From positions 186,001 through 250,000 of the forward strand of contig NW_008481801.1 in the NCBI RefSeq assembly GCF_000365145.1: a stretch of 64,000 nt of DNA, given 5' to 3'. Shown piece by piece: positions 43,158 through 54,777 of the stretch. Both the position numbers and the translations under genes were made by a program. Numbering within the stretch: the first letter of the stretch is position 1; every line of letters begins with the position of its first letter. Below the pieces are notes generated by a model, which had not been told where the DNA came from, made no database searches, and worked only from the letters and a program-made list of their open reading frames with translations. Source of the stretch: Cyphellophora europaea CBS 101466 (lineage: Eukaryota; Ascomycota; Eurotiomycetes; Chaetothyriales; Cyphellophoraceae).

Positions 43158-45003
43158 CTACTCGTCATCCGCCTCCATGCCCGCCATAGCGCCCTCGCCG
43201 TCATCCTCGTCAAACGTGTTGAGCGGCACCTCATACAGCCTAATGACGCTCTTGTTGGGGTCCTTGACCAGCACATACTTGCGATCCTGGCCTTCGTCCG
43301 TGCCATCATCGCTGATCTTCATGACCAGATCCACGATCGTGCGCACGATGCCCCAGCCATTGCTCAAGCCCAGATTCATCTGGCTCGCGAACTCGCGCGG
43401 CTTGTAGCCGACGACGCCCAGGATGACGTGGTTCTGCGCGGACTTGGGGTTGGCGCGCGACACGAAGCCGAGCTTCATCTGGTCGGCCTTGGCGAGGATG
43501 GCCTGCGTGGTCCAGCGCGCGAGCTTGCACGAGTTGTTCTTCATCTCGGTCGCGACGACGGCGCCGCGCTGCGAGTTGAGTTTGGAGCGCCAGTCGAGCG
43601 CGCCGCCCGCGCCCTGTGCCTTGTGGTCGAACTCGTTGAGCGCCTTGATCGTCAGGAACTGGTCTTCGCCGCTGATGTTGTTCTTGACCACCGCGTCCAG
43701 CTCCGTGCGCACCACCAGGTGCAGCGGCTCTGCGTCGGTGGCGAGCGAGAGGTCGAAGCGCCGGTACTTGTAGGCTTTGGAGGCCAGGTGCTCGTCCGGC
43801 TGCGAGGAAGGATCGTGGAAGGGGTTGGCGTGCGGGAGCTCGAGGCGCTGCGACGGGTCCGAGGAGCGCACGACTTGCATGGGGAAGAAGTGGTTGATGC
43901 CTTGGGCTTCTTGGGCGAGGTTGAAGGGTGTGTTGATGCTGTCGGCCTTGACGCCCGTCTGGTTCTGTTGCGGTGTGCTGGAGGTGTCGGCTTCGAGGGG
44001 TGCGTCGGCCGCGTTCTCGTTGACCGTCACGAGGTCGATGGACGAGTTGACGCGCTTGTCGAGGAAGATCTTGTTCGCATGCTTCAGGATCACAATGTCC
44101 CAGCTGTAGACGCTGCGCGTGGCGCACATGAGCATGGAGAGGATGTCGGCCGTGGCGAAGATGGTGGCCTCGTCCTTCTCGGCAAGGTCTTGGATCACCG
44201 GGTCGGAGGAGGTGGTGACGTTGTAAGCGGTGCCGTCGAGGGATTCGTTCAGCTTGCGCTCCGTGCTCTTCACCGGCGGCTTATCGTAGCTGCGGTCGTA
44301 GTAGTAGAGGAAACCGTAGCTGTCAATGTCATCGCCATCAGATGTCTCGAGGTTGAGTTTGTTCAGACGACTGAATTCAATCTCCTCCCGCATCGTCCAG
44401 TCCGGCCGAATGTTGACAGAGGCATCGCGATTGCGCTGCGGCTTGTCATAGTCACGCCAGCCGAAACGTCGACCGCCTCGGCCTCGTCCACCGCGGTTGT
44501 CGTAGTATTGGTTTTGCTGCTGACCGCCACGTCCACCCTGGCCTGCACGTTGATAGCCACCGCGCTGAGGCCCGCCACGTTGAGCAGCGCCTCGCTGGCC
44601 GCGTCCGCGGAAAGTCAATGGACCCCCTCGGCCGAAGGCGCGAGTCTTGGTGGATGTGCGGGTGTTGTCGACGATGGAGAACGAGGATTCGTCTTCGGCA
44701 ACTTGAACAGCGAAGATTGACGAGGTGCCTGCGCCATAAACTTGTTGATCTGACCTTATTAGCGGAGTAAAAATACCAGAAGACGTTCGACTGACCTCTG
44801 AAATTGCGGCCGTACTGTCTGCCACCCCGATCTCTTCCCTCCTTGCCTTCCTGCGTCCAGTCGGCCATGCGGCCCAACTTGTCGCCTTTGGAAAATGGTG
44901 CGTACGGAACGCCATCAAGTGTGGTGGATGCGGTCGTTTCGGGACCCCACTCGTCGCCAACGCTCAGTTGGCTGATTGTGTCAGCAAGACTGAGGCCGGG
45001 CAT
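43158..45003 (-). CDS. eif3d: eIF3 subunit D
   Basis: Cap-binding-competent subunit of translation initiation factor 3, cytoplasmic. Two exons, 44796-45003 and 43158-44740, 55-bp intron, 596 residues. The N-terminus LSLADTISQLSVGDEWGP and LDGVPYAPFSKGDKLGRMADW are family hallmarks, as are FQVQVAED-like FAVQVAEDESSFSIVDNT, RPDWTMREEIEFSRLNKL, ILMCATRSVYSWDIV-type text (SMLMCATRSVYSWDIVI), INHFFPMQVVRSSDP and VLVKDPNKSVIRLYEVP. An RGG-rich insert, with repeated RGG and QRGG units around residues 105-150, precedes the conserved core. The acidic C-terminus (FDEDDGEGAMAG) is typical. No ATG exists further upstream in frame, so 45003 is the start. Confidence 0.97.
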
Positions 45004-45193
45004 ATTGGCGGTATTGGTAGATGGGACAGTGGTCGTAGTCCGTGGGCGGGGAAGCAAGTCATTGAAATTCGTGCACTGCAGCGACGAATATTGCCGGACC
45101 CACGCCAAGATTTCGCGGCCAAAAGCGGACTAGTTGGGGCAAAAGTTGTCTACTATGGTCATTCACTGCCTGGCCAGATGGCAGCCAGCTATG

Positions 45194-46714
45194 CTATGCG
45201 TACATGTCGTCGTCGATACCAGCGGTATACTCGTCAAATTCTTCATACATTTCGGGCTTGGTTGCGAAGATGCTCGAAAGTGCATCGCGCAGCTCAAAGT
45301 CTTCCATGACCGCTCCGAAGCCGTAGCACCGCACGTTGCCTTTGATAGATTCGATCATGCGGATCACATCATCTCTCGTAAGAGTTTGATAGTTTCGATG
45401 GCCTCGCAGGCATTGAAGTGCCATCACCGGCGTCACTTGCCCGCCGGGAATGGCGTGCGAATCTCGAATCACCGCGCTGAGATTCAGCAAGCCGTTCAAG
45501 GCTTCGAGGGTGCTCGCATCTGGCATCTTATGCTCGTAGGTTGGCTCAAGACCACCAGACGCGGATGGCACAGAAGCGATATGGCTTGGTGGTGGACAGG
45601 TGGCCATCAATGCATGGCCAGAATACAACGAATTCTCGTCATCGTCCGGCGAGGCAGCTGATCGGCGCACCAGAAATTCATCATGATCTCGACAGGTGTG
45701 TTCCAGTCTAGATGATGTCAGCTGTCTTTCTACCCCCGACGTGTTGCAACTTACTGCAAGATGAAATCGATGCCCAGCTGCGGGTCCTTCTCGAAAATTC
45801 CTATCGGCATATCAGGCACCCCTTGGTGCTCCAGCTTGATGGGGTTATACGGTGAGTATTCCTGAACCTCGGGGCCAGAGGGGGAGCTATGGTGCGTAGC
45901 AGTGCCGGGCGAGTGTCCGACGCTTAACGAGCCCCCGTTGGCGTACGATGTGTCACGCATGGGAGAGTAATTGATGGTCGATGAAGGTCCGGTCGCCAGG
46001 GTCTGATAAGGATGGGGTTTGACCGACATCGGGTTGGGTGACAGGCTATTGCTGGCATCTCGCTTGACTTGCATCCCCATATTGACCTTGCGTGCCTCAA
46101 GTTCGTTCTCATACGCGATCCCGTGAGCGGCTAGGACCTGACGCAAGATGTTATTCTCTCTCCGCTGCTCCTGAATGACGAGGTCACGCTCCTGGATTTG
46201 TGTCGTCTTATCATTGGTGTAGTTCACATAGGCTTCTTTCAGGCGCGAAAGCTCCAATTCAAGAGCTTTGATATATTGCTCCTTGCGTTCTCTGTGCGTC
46301 CTACTAAAGTGAGTGAAGAGGCCAGGAAGTGACGATGACAACTACCTCTGGGCCTGCCTGTTGAGTTCCTGCCGCCTTGTCTGCGCCGGTTTACTATCTG
46401 GTTTCGGACCGCGTCGTTTCGCCGGCTGGCCGTCTTCAGGATGCGTGAGTACACGTTGACTAAGGCGAAGAAATCAACTCACCCCGAGTAGTCTTTTTCT
46501 GCATGCCCTGGAAACCTCTCAGATAGCCCATGCCCAAGGAATTGGGGTCTGGCATGCCATTGTCTCCGTCTTGGTGGGTTAGTATCCCTACGTTCTGGTC
46601 GTCAATCGGATACTCACGCGCTGATAGGGTGTAATCATCAGGAGTGCCCCAGGATTCAGCCCCAGGAGTTGGCATGCCATGGCCTGGGATTTGGCCCCCA
46701 GGTAGTCCAGCCAT
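45194..46714 (-). CDS. bZIP transcription factor, Yap/AP-1-like
   Basis: Basic leucine-zipper regulator. Five exons: 46618-46714, 46483-46569, 46346-46433, 45755-46300 and 45194-45707; introns 48, 49, 45 and 47 bp; 443 residues. The basic region is split by the third intron: RRGPKPDSKPAQTRRQELNR plus QAQ, then RTHRERKEQYIKALELELSR, which gives the Yap-type NRxAQRxxRxRK pattern with a leucine zipper continuing to about LVIQEQRRENNILRQ. The middle is Ser/Pro-rich. The C-terminus has IDFILQLEHTCRDH, a motif seen in a conserved fungal bZIP group. The first intron is a multiple of three and stop-free, so an isoform with 16 extra residues is possible. Not a canonical Yap1, since I see no paired cysteine-rich redox domains. 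Role unknown. Confidence 0.88.
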
Positions 46715-48102
46715 GTTGCTCAAGGGGGACTTTGCGAGATGGCAAACAGCCGGTGGTAAGAATGCTGTCAGCCTGAAATCTCGAGTAGTGGAGAGGTCGC
46801 AATGTGAAGGTTGAGTACGTGGTGCGGCGTGATGTCAAAAATCAGTCCAGTCAATGGCACGACGAAGCGGCGCGTGGGCTCGGATTGCTCTTGGTGCTGT
46901 CCACACCTCAAGAGGGTAGGAGGCGGACGAAGACGATTTGGAAGTTGATATGGGCGTTGCAGGCCGGGAGGTTGAACGTTGAAAGTGCTATTTGAAAGGC
47001 GGGCAAGGTTGGGGCTCGTTCCTAATCGCGACTGTGCAACGCGACGATCGCCGGCGGGAGGTGCTTGTAGAACCAGTCTCGTGAATACCGGCAAGTGGCA
47101 TACGGCGGGCAGAAAAAGCTATCCCCGCGGAAGTGGATGAGGGCGGAAAGAATGCTGACAGGCCGGGCGGATATGTTGATCCGGTAGGCACGCCACCGTC
47201 CAGGTTTGGAGGGATTTTCGTGAACTTGAAAGACGGCGGGAAGCGGAACTGATGAAAGGTGGGTAGGTGTACAGAGGTTCAGATGAAGGTGTGCGGTGCG
47301 AAATGATGTGCGGCTGGGGAAACAGGGTCGCCTAGTCGCCGAAGCTGCGTGTCACAATTGGCCAGGGGGACGACAAGAAGCGAAATGGTCGTATCGGGAA
47401 GACAGGGATTGTAACACGTGAAGGGTCAGGAGTCACTTGGATCGTAGGTTTTGTGCGAGGATGGCCGCAGTAGAGGGCGGGAGCCAGGATCAGGTGTGTG
47501 ACGACGATGGCCAAGCGCTATCAATAAGCAGCAACAGTCCAGGCTCGCTAGCTGCTGCTCTAAATCCCCAAAAGACGATCAGATAAAAGCGTCCAAGAAC
47601 TAACGACGTCTGTGCATGCAAGTCGTTGAGTGCGACAGGCGGAAGACTGTGGGCGGCGAAGAGCTGCATCTCGTGGCAAGGTCCAGGCGTGCTGAGCGCT
47701 CTGCGGCCGCTCCGATTCCATCATCAGCCACTCTGTACTCTGCTCTCCTTGGCCGCAGCCCCGTGGCTCAGTGTCTTAGGTAAACATGTTGCTAGTATTC
47801 CGTTCTAGAAGTGCAGGACCAAAGAAATAACGCCTATGGGGCCCGCCGGCCCACCGGGACTATGGGGACTCATTAGCTAGTCCCCCCGTACCTGAAGGCA
47901 GTCCCCGGGTGCCCCAATCAGCACTTTCTAGGTGCGCGTCATGGACTTGCTAGCTACGCCCCCATCCTGTCGCTGTTGGGGAATTCGCAGTGCAATACCT
48001 GGCAACAACAGCGGTGGTGTCGAGACCGCAACAATTTCTTGCCACCAGCTACATTCTCCTTTTCCCCTCCGACGGCTCTTTCTGTGCTCTGACGCTCCCG
48101 CC
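46715..48102. other. divergent promoter, bZIP and acyltransferase
   Basis: About 1.4 kb between two divergent starts. Near 47856-47906 there is a cluster of GGGACT and AGTCCC words including a perfect 7-bp hairpin. No gene supported. Confidence 0.5.
47864..47885. promoter_or_regulatory. GGGGACT/AGTCCCC inverted repeat
   Basis: Perfect 7-bp arms at 47864-47870 and 47879-47885 around an 8-base loop, with extra half-sites GGGACT at 47856 and AGTCCCC at 47900. About 220 bp upstream of the acyltransferase start. Role as a binding site is inferred. Confidence 0.45.
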
Positions 48103-49129
48103 ATGACAGTCCCGACATTACTGAAGCCCCTACAGCCCCGCGTCATCCTCTCTAATCTCCGAGCGGCAGCCATCTTGGCTCCATGGCTCGTGCATCTGCT
48201 GGGCAGTGACCTCGTACTATCACTTTTGCTGCCCATATCTTTCTTTGCGCCTACCTTTGCATATCACCTCTCGTCCAAGATCGCGTTCTGGGTATGGATC
48301 GGCATCCAGTCTATTTTCACCAAATGGAACAAGGCGCGCATCACCGTTTCGGGGGACAAGTTACCACAGCATGAATCGGCCATCGTCGTCTGTAACCATG
48401 TCTCGTGGACAGACTTCTATCTCGTCCAGCAACTGGCTCTCAAGTCCAACATGCTCGGCTACTGTCGCTACTTCGCAAAGCAGCAGCTGAAGTGGGTGCC
48501 ATTTCTGGGCTGGGGTCTGTGGGCCACGGGAATGCCGCTCATCTCCCGCAATTGGGAGCGAGACCAGACAGAGCTACAGCGGGTATTCCGGGGTCCCAAA
48601 CAGTATCGATGGCCCATATGTACCACCCTTTCCCATTATCGTCGGCTACAAACACTGACGACCAGTAGGGCTTGTGAGCTACAGCGAGGCTACACGCTTC
48701 ACTCCGCAGAAATACCTGGAGACGGTGCAGTGGTGCAAGGAAAAAGGCAAACCGGTCCCGAGATACACTCTGTTCCCGCGTACCAAAGGCTTTGTCGCGA
48801 CGGTCAAGGAGCTTCGGCAGTCCAGCAGCATTCAGGCCGTCTATGACTTGACAATCGCCTACGCCCACCAAGGCCATTTCCTAGAAGCGCCGACGATGTG
48901 GGACTCGCTGTCAAGGCCGAACCTCGATCGGGACTTCCAGCTGCACGTTCATGCCGACAGATTCGACATCAAAGACTTTGCCGACAAGTCGGACGATGAG
49001 CTCGCGCAATGGTTGGAGGATAGATGGATGGCCAAGTCGAAGAAGCTCGAGGCTTTGCAAGAGGAGCTAGACACTTCGAAACAGTGGACTGACTCCGTGG
49101 ACGAGCACGCCACCAAGAAGTCACTATAG
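48103..49129 (+). CDS. PlsC-type lysophospholipid acyltransferase
   Basis: Membrane acyltransferase of the 1-acyl-glycerol-phosphate/lysophosphatidylinositol group, acting in phospholipid remodelling at the ER. Two exons, 48103-48619 and 48669-49129, 49-bp intron; 325 residues. The catalytic motif NHVSWTDFY (HxxxxD) follows an N-terminal region with hydrophobic helices (VHLLGSDLVLSLLLPISFFA). A second conserved block is WGLWATGMPLISRNWERDQ. Near PRYTLFPRTKGF is the usual substrate-binding P-R-T-K-G-F block. The C-terminus is charged. Resembles the yeast Cst26/Psi1 group more than plain LPA acyltransferase, but that choice is a judgement. Ends 54 bp from the convergent reductase gene. Confidence 0.88.
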
Positions 49130-49183
49130 CATCTCCGAATCAGCATACCCCAAAGTGCCAACCAGCATGGCAACGGCCACAAT

Positions 49184-50498
49184 CTACATCCGACTCTTCT
49201 CCAACCCCTCCGTCTCCTCCACACGATACACATACTTGACTGCACTCGCCTTGCCCTCCCTCAGATTGTTCAACCCCTGCCCCACGCCCCCCAACCCGCC
49301 CGGCACCACCTCATACGGATGACCCTCGAACCAACCCTCCCTCAACCCCAACGCAAACGCGCGGAACCACACAAACGCCAAATCCGATAGATCATCCGGC
49401 ACGCCGTGCGCGGACCCCACGGTGGTCAACGTCTGCTTCACCCCCTCCGGAATCTCCGGATGCTCCCTCCCGGGCAACACCGTCGTGATACTTCCCTCTT
49501 TGTCATCCAGCACCTTGCAAATATTCCCCACGCTGCCCTTCTCACTGACCGCGTCAAACGCGTACATCAATTTCCCACCCTTCGGCACCGCCCCCCTAAT
49601 CCCCGCCACCACAGCCTCGTCGCCCGCCCGGTAATCGAGCACGACATCCCCCTTCGCCGGCACCAGCAGGCCGCGCACATAGTCCATACCGCGCCCTGCG
49701 ACCGCGATGATGGGGTGCACGTCCGCGCGCACCAGCAGCTTGATGGCGAAGGCGCCCACCGCGCTGGCCCCGCCGTAGACGACCACGCCGCCTTGCGAGG
49801 CGAGGGCGCGCGCGGGGTGGACTTTGGCCCACGGCTCGGGGAGGCCGAGGCGCGCGTAGAGGCCGACGGCGGCGGTCATGGCCGCGAGGGGGATGGTGGC
49901 GGCGGATTCGAGCGGGGTGGCGGGTGGGACGGGGAAGGTGGTGTTGGCGTAGGCTAGTCTGTAGAGGGGCGAAGGCGGTGAGAGAGGTTAGCTTGTGTGT
50001 GTTGGTGGTTGGATTTGTATGCTGGTGGGTCTCGGTGTGGTGTTAGGAGACGAGAAGGGACGGGCAGGAGCTGCAGACATACGTGTATTCGGCAAAGGCG
50101 CCATGAGGCGTGCGCATCTCATGGAAGGCGGCGACGCGGTCGCCCACGTGGAACTCGGTGACGTCTGAGCCGACGGCGTGGATGTAGCCTGCCACGTCGT
50201 CGCCGGTGTTCTGCGGCTTAGGGGCCTTGGACGGGTCCTTGGCCATCTGCGCTGAGATCACGGGATACCTGCCGATGAAGAACGAGAGCGTGTTAGCTAG
50301 AAAGTGATCTGAGAGTCAAGGCCGTAGAGACGATAAAGGCAGAACAAAGGAGCGAGCATACTTCCAATCCTTGGGGTTCGTGCCGACGACCACATTTCGG
50401 ATCACGACCTGCTTGGGTCCCGGCGTGGGGATGGGGACGTCGTGGATGTTGGTGATGAGCTTCTTGGAGGCGTCAACGGAGATGAGGACTTCTTTCAT
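49184..50498 (-). CDS. medium-chain zinc-independent alcohol dehydrogenase/quinone reductase-like
   Basis: NAD(P)H-dependent oxidoreductase of the medium-chain family. Three exons, 50362-50498, 50083-50268 and 49184-49958, introns 93 and 124 bp; 365 residues. N-terminal GroES-like fold: PTPGPKQVVIRNVVVGTNPK then DWKYPVISAQ and GDDVAGYIHAVGSDVTEFHVGDRV. Rossmann part: ESAATIPLAAMTAAVGLY and VVVYGGASAVGAFAIKLL (GxSxxG type loop). No zinc-ligating cysteines are seen, so it is of the enoyl or quinone reductase sort, often found as trans-acting enoyl reductases (ToxD-like) or detoxification enzymes. No polyketide synthase lies next to it. Substrate unknown. Confidence 0.9.
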
Positions 50499-51091
50499 GT
50501 TGGCTGAAGGTGCTGTGATTGTCAATTGCCTCGTTTGTTGCTGCCGGGTATGGGAGGCAATCGTGCGTGAATCGGTACGAGAATCTGCCGATAGCTTCCT
50601 GGTAAATATATTTCCTTGCGGACAGGTAACAAACAGTGATGTTTTACGAATTGTGGCCGAGTAGAGCGCAGGCCTACGAATGCAATGATTACTGAGGAGG
50701 ATGAGCATCTATCAGCACTCGGAAGAAGCATGAGATGTAGATATGCAATCCACGGCCATGTGCACGCCATTCTCGAGGTGGAGCTAGGTCGGTAGCTATT
50801 CAAGCATTGCCGGGAGTCGTGCGAACCGAGGTTTCCATGACGAGACCCTGAGAGCGACGTGTGAGGGGTATACCTATACCAGTGTATTTATCGCTGCTCA
50901 GATATATTGTGTGGTCATTGCGAAACCAGCTGTGTTTACTGACGCTGAGTATGTACATCGCGAGGCAGCTGGTCCGTGTTGGTGAGTTTTGTGATGCTCC
51001 CCGCACAATGCATGATCGTTCTGCACTCCCTCGTTTCCATGAGGGCCAGCCATCTGTAGACTGCAGAACAGATCTTGTCCTCGACCATGGA
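50499..51091. other. intergenic
   Basis: Promoter of the reductase gene and 3' flank of the permease gene; frames here (for example 50861-51526 plus) are the antisense shadow of the permease or chance. Confidence 0.5.
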
Positions 51092-53256
51092 TCACAGCCT
51101 GTCCTGCACACTCACGACACTACCTCGGCGCTCCACTCTCTCCCTGACTTCCTCATCAACGATGGGCCCCTTGTACACTTTTCTGCCTCGAATAAAGTAC
51201 CAAACTATGCTAAAGATGATCACGCCTCCGGTGACAACCACGCTGTAGTTCATGGTACTCGCAGTCACCGGAGTCGCGGGTGGCCATACGCTCCAAAAGA
51301 TCACAAAGATCATATACACGCACGCATACGCGTTGTTGATGGTGCCCAGAATGCCAGGAACGTGGAAAGGTCCCCAAGACAGCGGCGCAGTCTCGAGGGC
51401 GATGGATTGCTTGTGTTGGTGGTCAATGTCGTCAGTAGCGGGGTCTGTGGCAACGATTTTCTTGACATCGTCAGTCGCTGCAGGGTGACCGCCACTGTGG
51501 TCGCTCGGACTTTCCTCTTCGACTGAAGGGCCGGTCTCGGGATCGTAGCCCTGGGTCTCGACCGGCCGTACGTACGGATGGACTTGTCCCTTCGTACGGC
51601 GATACAATAGCATCGCTGCCGGTAGGAAGTACGAGCTGTAGAATCCGGTAATCGTCAAGCTGACCACGTCGTTGAACGCGACGGAGCTGCCAATGTAGAT
51701 CAGGTGCAGCAACCCGGCAAGCCCGGCAACAACGCAGACAGCGATGATGGGGACTTGATTGTGCTTGGCAACTCGGGACAGAGTGGAGGAAAAGGGCGTG
51801 CCATTATCACGCGCAAATGACCAGGTCATGCGTGAAGCCGTTGTAGTGATGCCAATAGCACAGGCCCAAGTGAGCGACAAGACAACCGCGCCCATGGCTG
51901 TTGCACCGGCACGCGAGTTGACCGCGTCTATCTGATGTCAGTCGATGTGTGAGCTAGGGCTTGGTAACCGTACTCATGAAGATCTGTATAAATGGATAGC
52001 CGGTGGCAGTCTCCAGGACAGAGTCGACGTCGCCAATGCAGAAAAGCAAAGTCAACATCATTGTAAAACCGACAGCACCGTTTATACACATGCTTGCAAT
52101 GATAGCTCGCGGGATGTTGACCGCCGCTTCAGAGACTTCCTCCGCCAGGTGGACAGATGCATCCGCGCCAACAAACGTAGCAACCTGAAACCGGGTCAGA
52201 TTCACGGCCGGGGAATTCTTCGCAATCTTCGGCCAGGAAACTTACATTTCCAAGAAAGCCAACGCAGTATGATAGACCTTGAGTAGGCCAGCCACCTTCA
52301 TTGAGCGAGGTTGCAAAAACAAAGTGGGCCGAACTATGAGGCGCAAATTTCCAGAGAACAGCCACGATTGCCACAAAGCCGGCCAGGTGGAAGACGATGA
52401 TGAAGATTTCGAACTTGGGTAGCATGCCTGGGACGACCGAGTTGACAAGGACACACACGGTTGTTACAAGCCAGGCCAGCATGGTTCCTTGCCAGAGCTT
52501 CGATTCGTAGTCTGGATAGTCCAAGATCAGAAGTCCCTGCAGAATCGTGCCAGCAAAGAGACATTCAGTGGCGACAGTGGCAACCCAGGCTAACGAGGTG
52601 AGCCATCCAATCACATAGCTGCAAAACACTTTCCATTTTGGTGCGGCGAGGATGTAGACCCAGTAGTACTGGCCTGCAGCGATCGGTGCCATAGAGGCCA
52701 ACTCGGAGATGACAGTGTAGACCGATAGAGTCGAGGACCAGGCAATGATGAAGCCATAGACGAGTCCGGCGGGGCCGCCATTCTCAAATCCTTGGCTGAA
52801 TAGTGCAAGAACTGTTTCCCATGTGATACTATAGATAAGGGTTAATTGACATCAGAGCAGTCAAAGAAGCAATTAGGGGATATGGAAAAGGAGACTGTCG
52901 AGAGCACAGCTCTTGCAGTGGCGCAGCTCTACCGCTCCAATGCAGAACAAAGACAGCTTATCGTATATGGCTCGGGACGATTGAGGAACCTGCAGATTGC
53001 TGAAGCATAGCAGATAGCATCAACTTACTGTCGAACGGTCAGTACAATTCCGTACGCAGAAAGGTTACAAGAAGCGCAAGTAGTCACCCACGTTCCATTG
53101 CCCCGAGAATATGTTCAAGGGCTCAACACTCACCAGCTCGCACACAGCAAAACCAAATAACGACCAGAAACCGAAGCGGCGCTTAAGGACTTGCTTCTTG
53201 CCAAGGGCAGCGAGTACATCGCTATCGCGCGTGGAGGTGGGTTTAAGATTGACCAT
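51092..53256 (-). CDS. APC-family amine/choline/GABA-type permease, first splice unresolved
   Basis: Plasma-membrane importer of the amino acid-polyamine-choline group, of the fungal choline/GABA type. Clear coding blocks: 53134-53256, 52246-52828, 51974-52184 and 51092-51927. The last three join cleanly (introns 61 and 46 bp) and cover VYGFIIAWSSTLSVYTVISE, ELASMAPIAAGQYYWVYIL, FVGADASVHLAEEV and GITTTASRMTWSFARDNGTP. The first block encodes KKQVLKRRFGFWSLFGFAVC and ends at a GTGAGT donor in phase 0, but the next acceptor needs phase 2. So either a tiny exon hides in the 305-bp gap, or the gene has a frameshift there. A charged loop (PSVEEESPSDHSGG) before the last helices is typical. Substrate undetermined. 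Confidence 0.8.
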
Positions 53257-54129
53257 TGTGGGATGCGGTAGATTCACGTGAAGCTTGTCGAGGCCGGTGT
53301 CACACGACGATGCCGAGGTTGGTGCTTCTGGGCCAAATCAAAAAGGATCTGAGACAGGCAGGTAATGGTGGTGAAGTGCAAGATCTCTTCCGATATTCAG
53401 CGTCTATGTAGACGGGCGGTTGAGAGTCCGTCGAGTAGTGAGTGACGAGGGAGAGAGAGCAGGTTTGATCTGAAGAAATTGGAGGAATTGTCGGCTCGTG
53501 TAAAGCAGGAGTGGGGCAGAAAGGTTGCCAGCGATTCGGAGAGAGCAGATCTGGTAGCTCAAGGCGGCCCGGGACTGGGACCGTTGACTTCGGATTCCTG
53601 CTCCACAGCTCAAGCTCAGAACAGCGATATGGTTTGAAAGCTATATTGACCGTGTCAAAAAGTCGAACTTCGAGCTGTTCTCTGTCTGCTTGAGGAGAGC
53701 AGTGGGTGAATTTGACGGGAATGATGCCGGAAGCAGGTTCGGCAGGCTTGCAAGCTATCAGGCTCTGCTCTAGCGCGTGCTTAGGCGTCTTAGGCGTAGT
53801 GCTTGTCACAGCTAAGGCGCCGGTTGAGAGCGAAGCTTAGCGCCACCAGGTGCTTGTGCTGCCATGCGGCCACCCCGCAATACAAAGTCGAGAACGTCTG
53901 CTCGCCGTTCCTGAGCCCTCTCTGTCCATGCTAGAGACGCTTAGAAACCAGTCGGTCCAGAGCATGTTTTCGAATCTTTCGGTAACATGGAAAGTGGGTT
54001 GTGGCCACCCTCTCCCGAGTCAGTGCTGTCGCTTCGTCGAGCACACTCTGTACGCTCCGGCAGCTACACAAGAAGTCGTTCTGGGCCTTTGCGATGTCTG
54101 GAAGCGCCGAGCTGTGCATGCAATATCGT
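53257..54129. other. intergenic
   Basis: Upstream of the permease. A 169-codon minus-strand frame at 53300-53809 is Pro/Ser/Thr-rich with no recognisable domain and probably lies in the promoter or leader. Confidence 0.45.
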
Positions 54130-54777
54130 CTAAGGCACTTTGCGCACAGGCTGGAAAGTAAAAGCTATTGACGATTGCTGGACTAGATTCTGCCATCCAC
54201 GAAACATGGCGCAGACATTGATGCCAATGGCCTCGCCTTCCCGAAGCCGGCGGAAAATGAGCTGAATGTATGGATCTGGATCGTCGTGAAACCATTCGAC
54301 ACGGTGCATCTTGTCCTCTTTGCTAGCGTGGACGTTGGTGATTATTCTGCGGCAGTTCTGAAGGGTCGGTACAGATGTCTGGGGTAGCAGCAGACCAGCT
54401 TCGAACCATGTCGAGGAGTTTTGGTAAGTTCCATGGTTGGCCTTGTCCCAGCTCCAGCCCTGGTCATGGGAGGTTACGGTAAAGATGACACTACGGATTG
54501 ATGGTCGGTGGATGTGAGACGGGATTGGCGTGACTGCGTGAACGATGCCTGAGTTGCGTTCGCTCACCACCTGGCTGCAGTCGTTGGCGACAGCGGCCGC
54601 GTGTGCGCGGAAGCCCGCAAGATCGATGATATTGGGGATGACATCTGGCGGAAGTGGGAGGTCCCTCAGCAGTAGGGCTACTTGGAAGGCGTCTGCTCCG
54701 CTACTTGAGACCGACAGCCTGTCGACCTGAGTTTTCTTTTTCGGCCAGATCGCGTGTATGGAAAACTTGCGAAGCAT
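54130..54777 (-). CDS. conserved fungal protein with SHDQGWS motif, function unknown
   Basis: Single exon, 215 residues, ATG at 54777. Segments VLLRDLPLPPDVIPNIIDLA-like (LLRDLPLPPDVIPNIIDLAG), SVIFTVTSHDQGWSWDK, GTYQNSSTWFEAGL, then NVHASKEDKMHRVEWFHDDP and FRGWQN are a recurring pattern in ascomycete proteins that I know only as uncharacterised; the N-terminus looks slightly F-box-like. No membrane span or signal peptide. It stands alone between two unrelated genes. A separate frame just upstream (54793-55086) was not accepted as a gene. Confidence 0.65.
   Translation of the reverse strand: MLRKFSIHAIWPKKKTQVDRLSVSSSGADAFQVALLLRDLPLPPDVIPNIIDLAGFRAHAAAVANDCSQVVSERNSGIVHAVTPIPSHIHRPSIRSVIFTVTSHDQGWSWDKANHGTYQNSSTWFEAGLLLPQTSVPTLQNCRRIITNVHASKEDKMHRVEWFHDDPDPYIQLIFRRLREGEAIGINVCAMFRGWQNLVQQSSIAFTFQPVRKVP

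Noticed and set aside
53300..53809. 169-codon minus-strand frame
   Set aside because: Low-complexity Pro/Ser/Thr composition, no domain, sits in the probable promoter of the permease.
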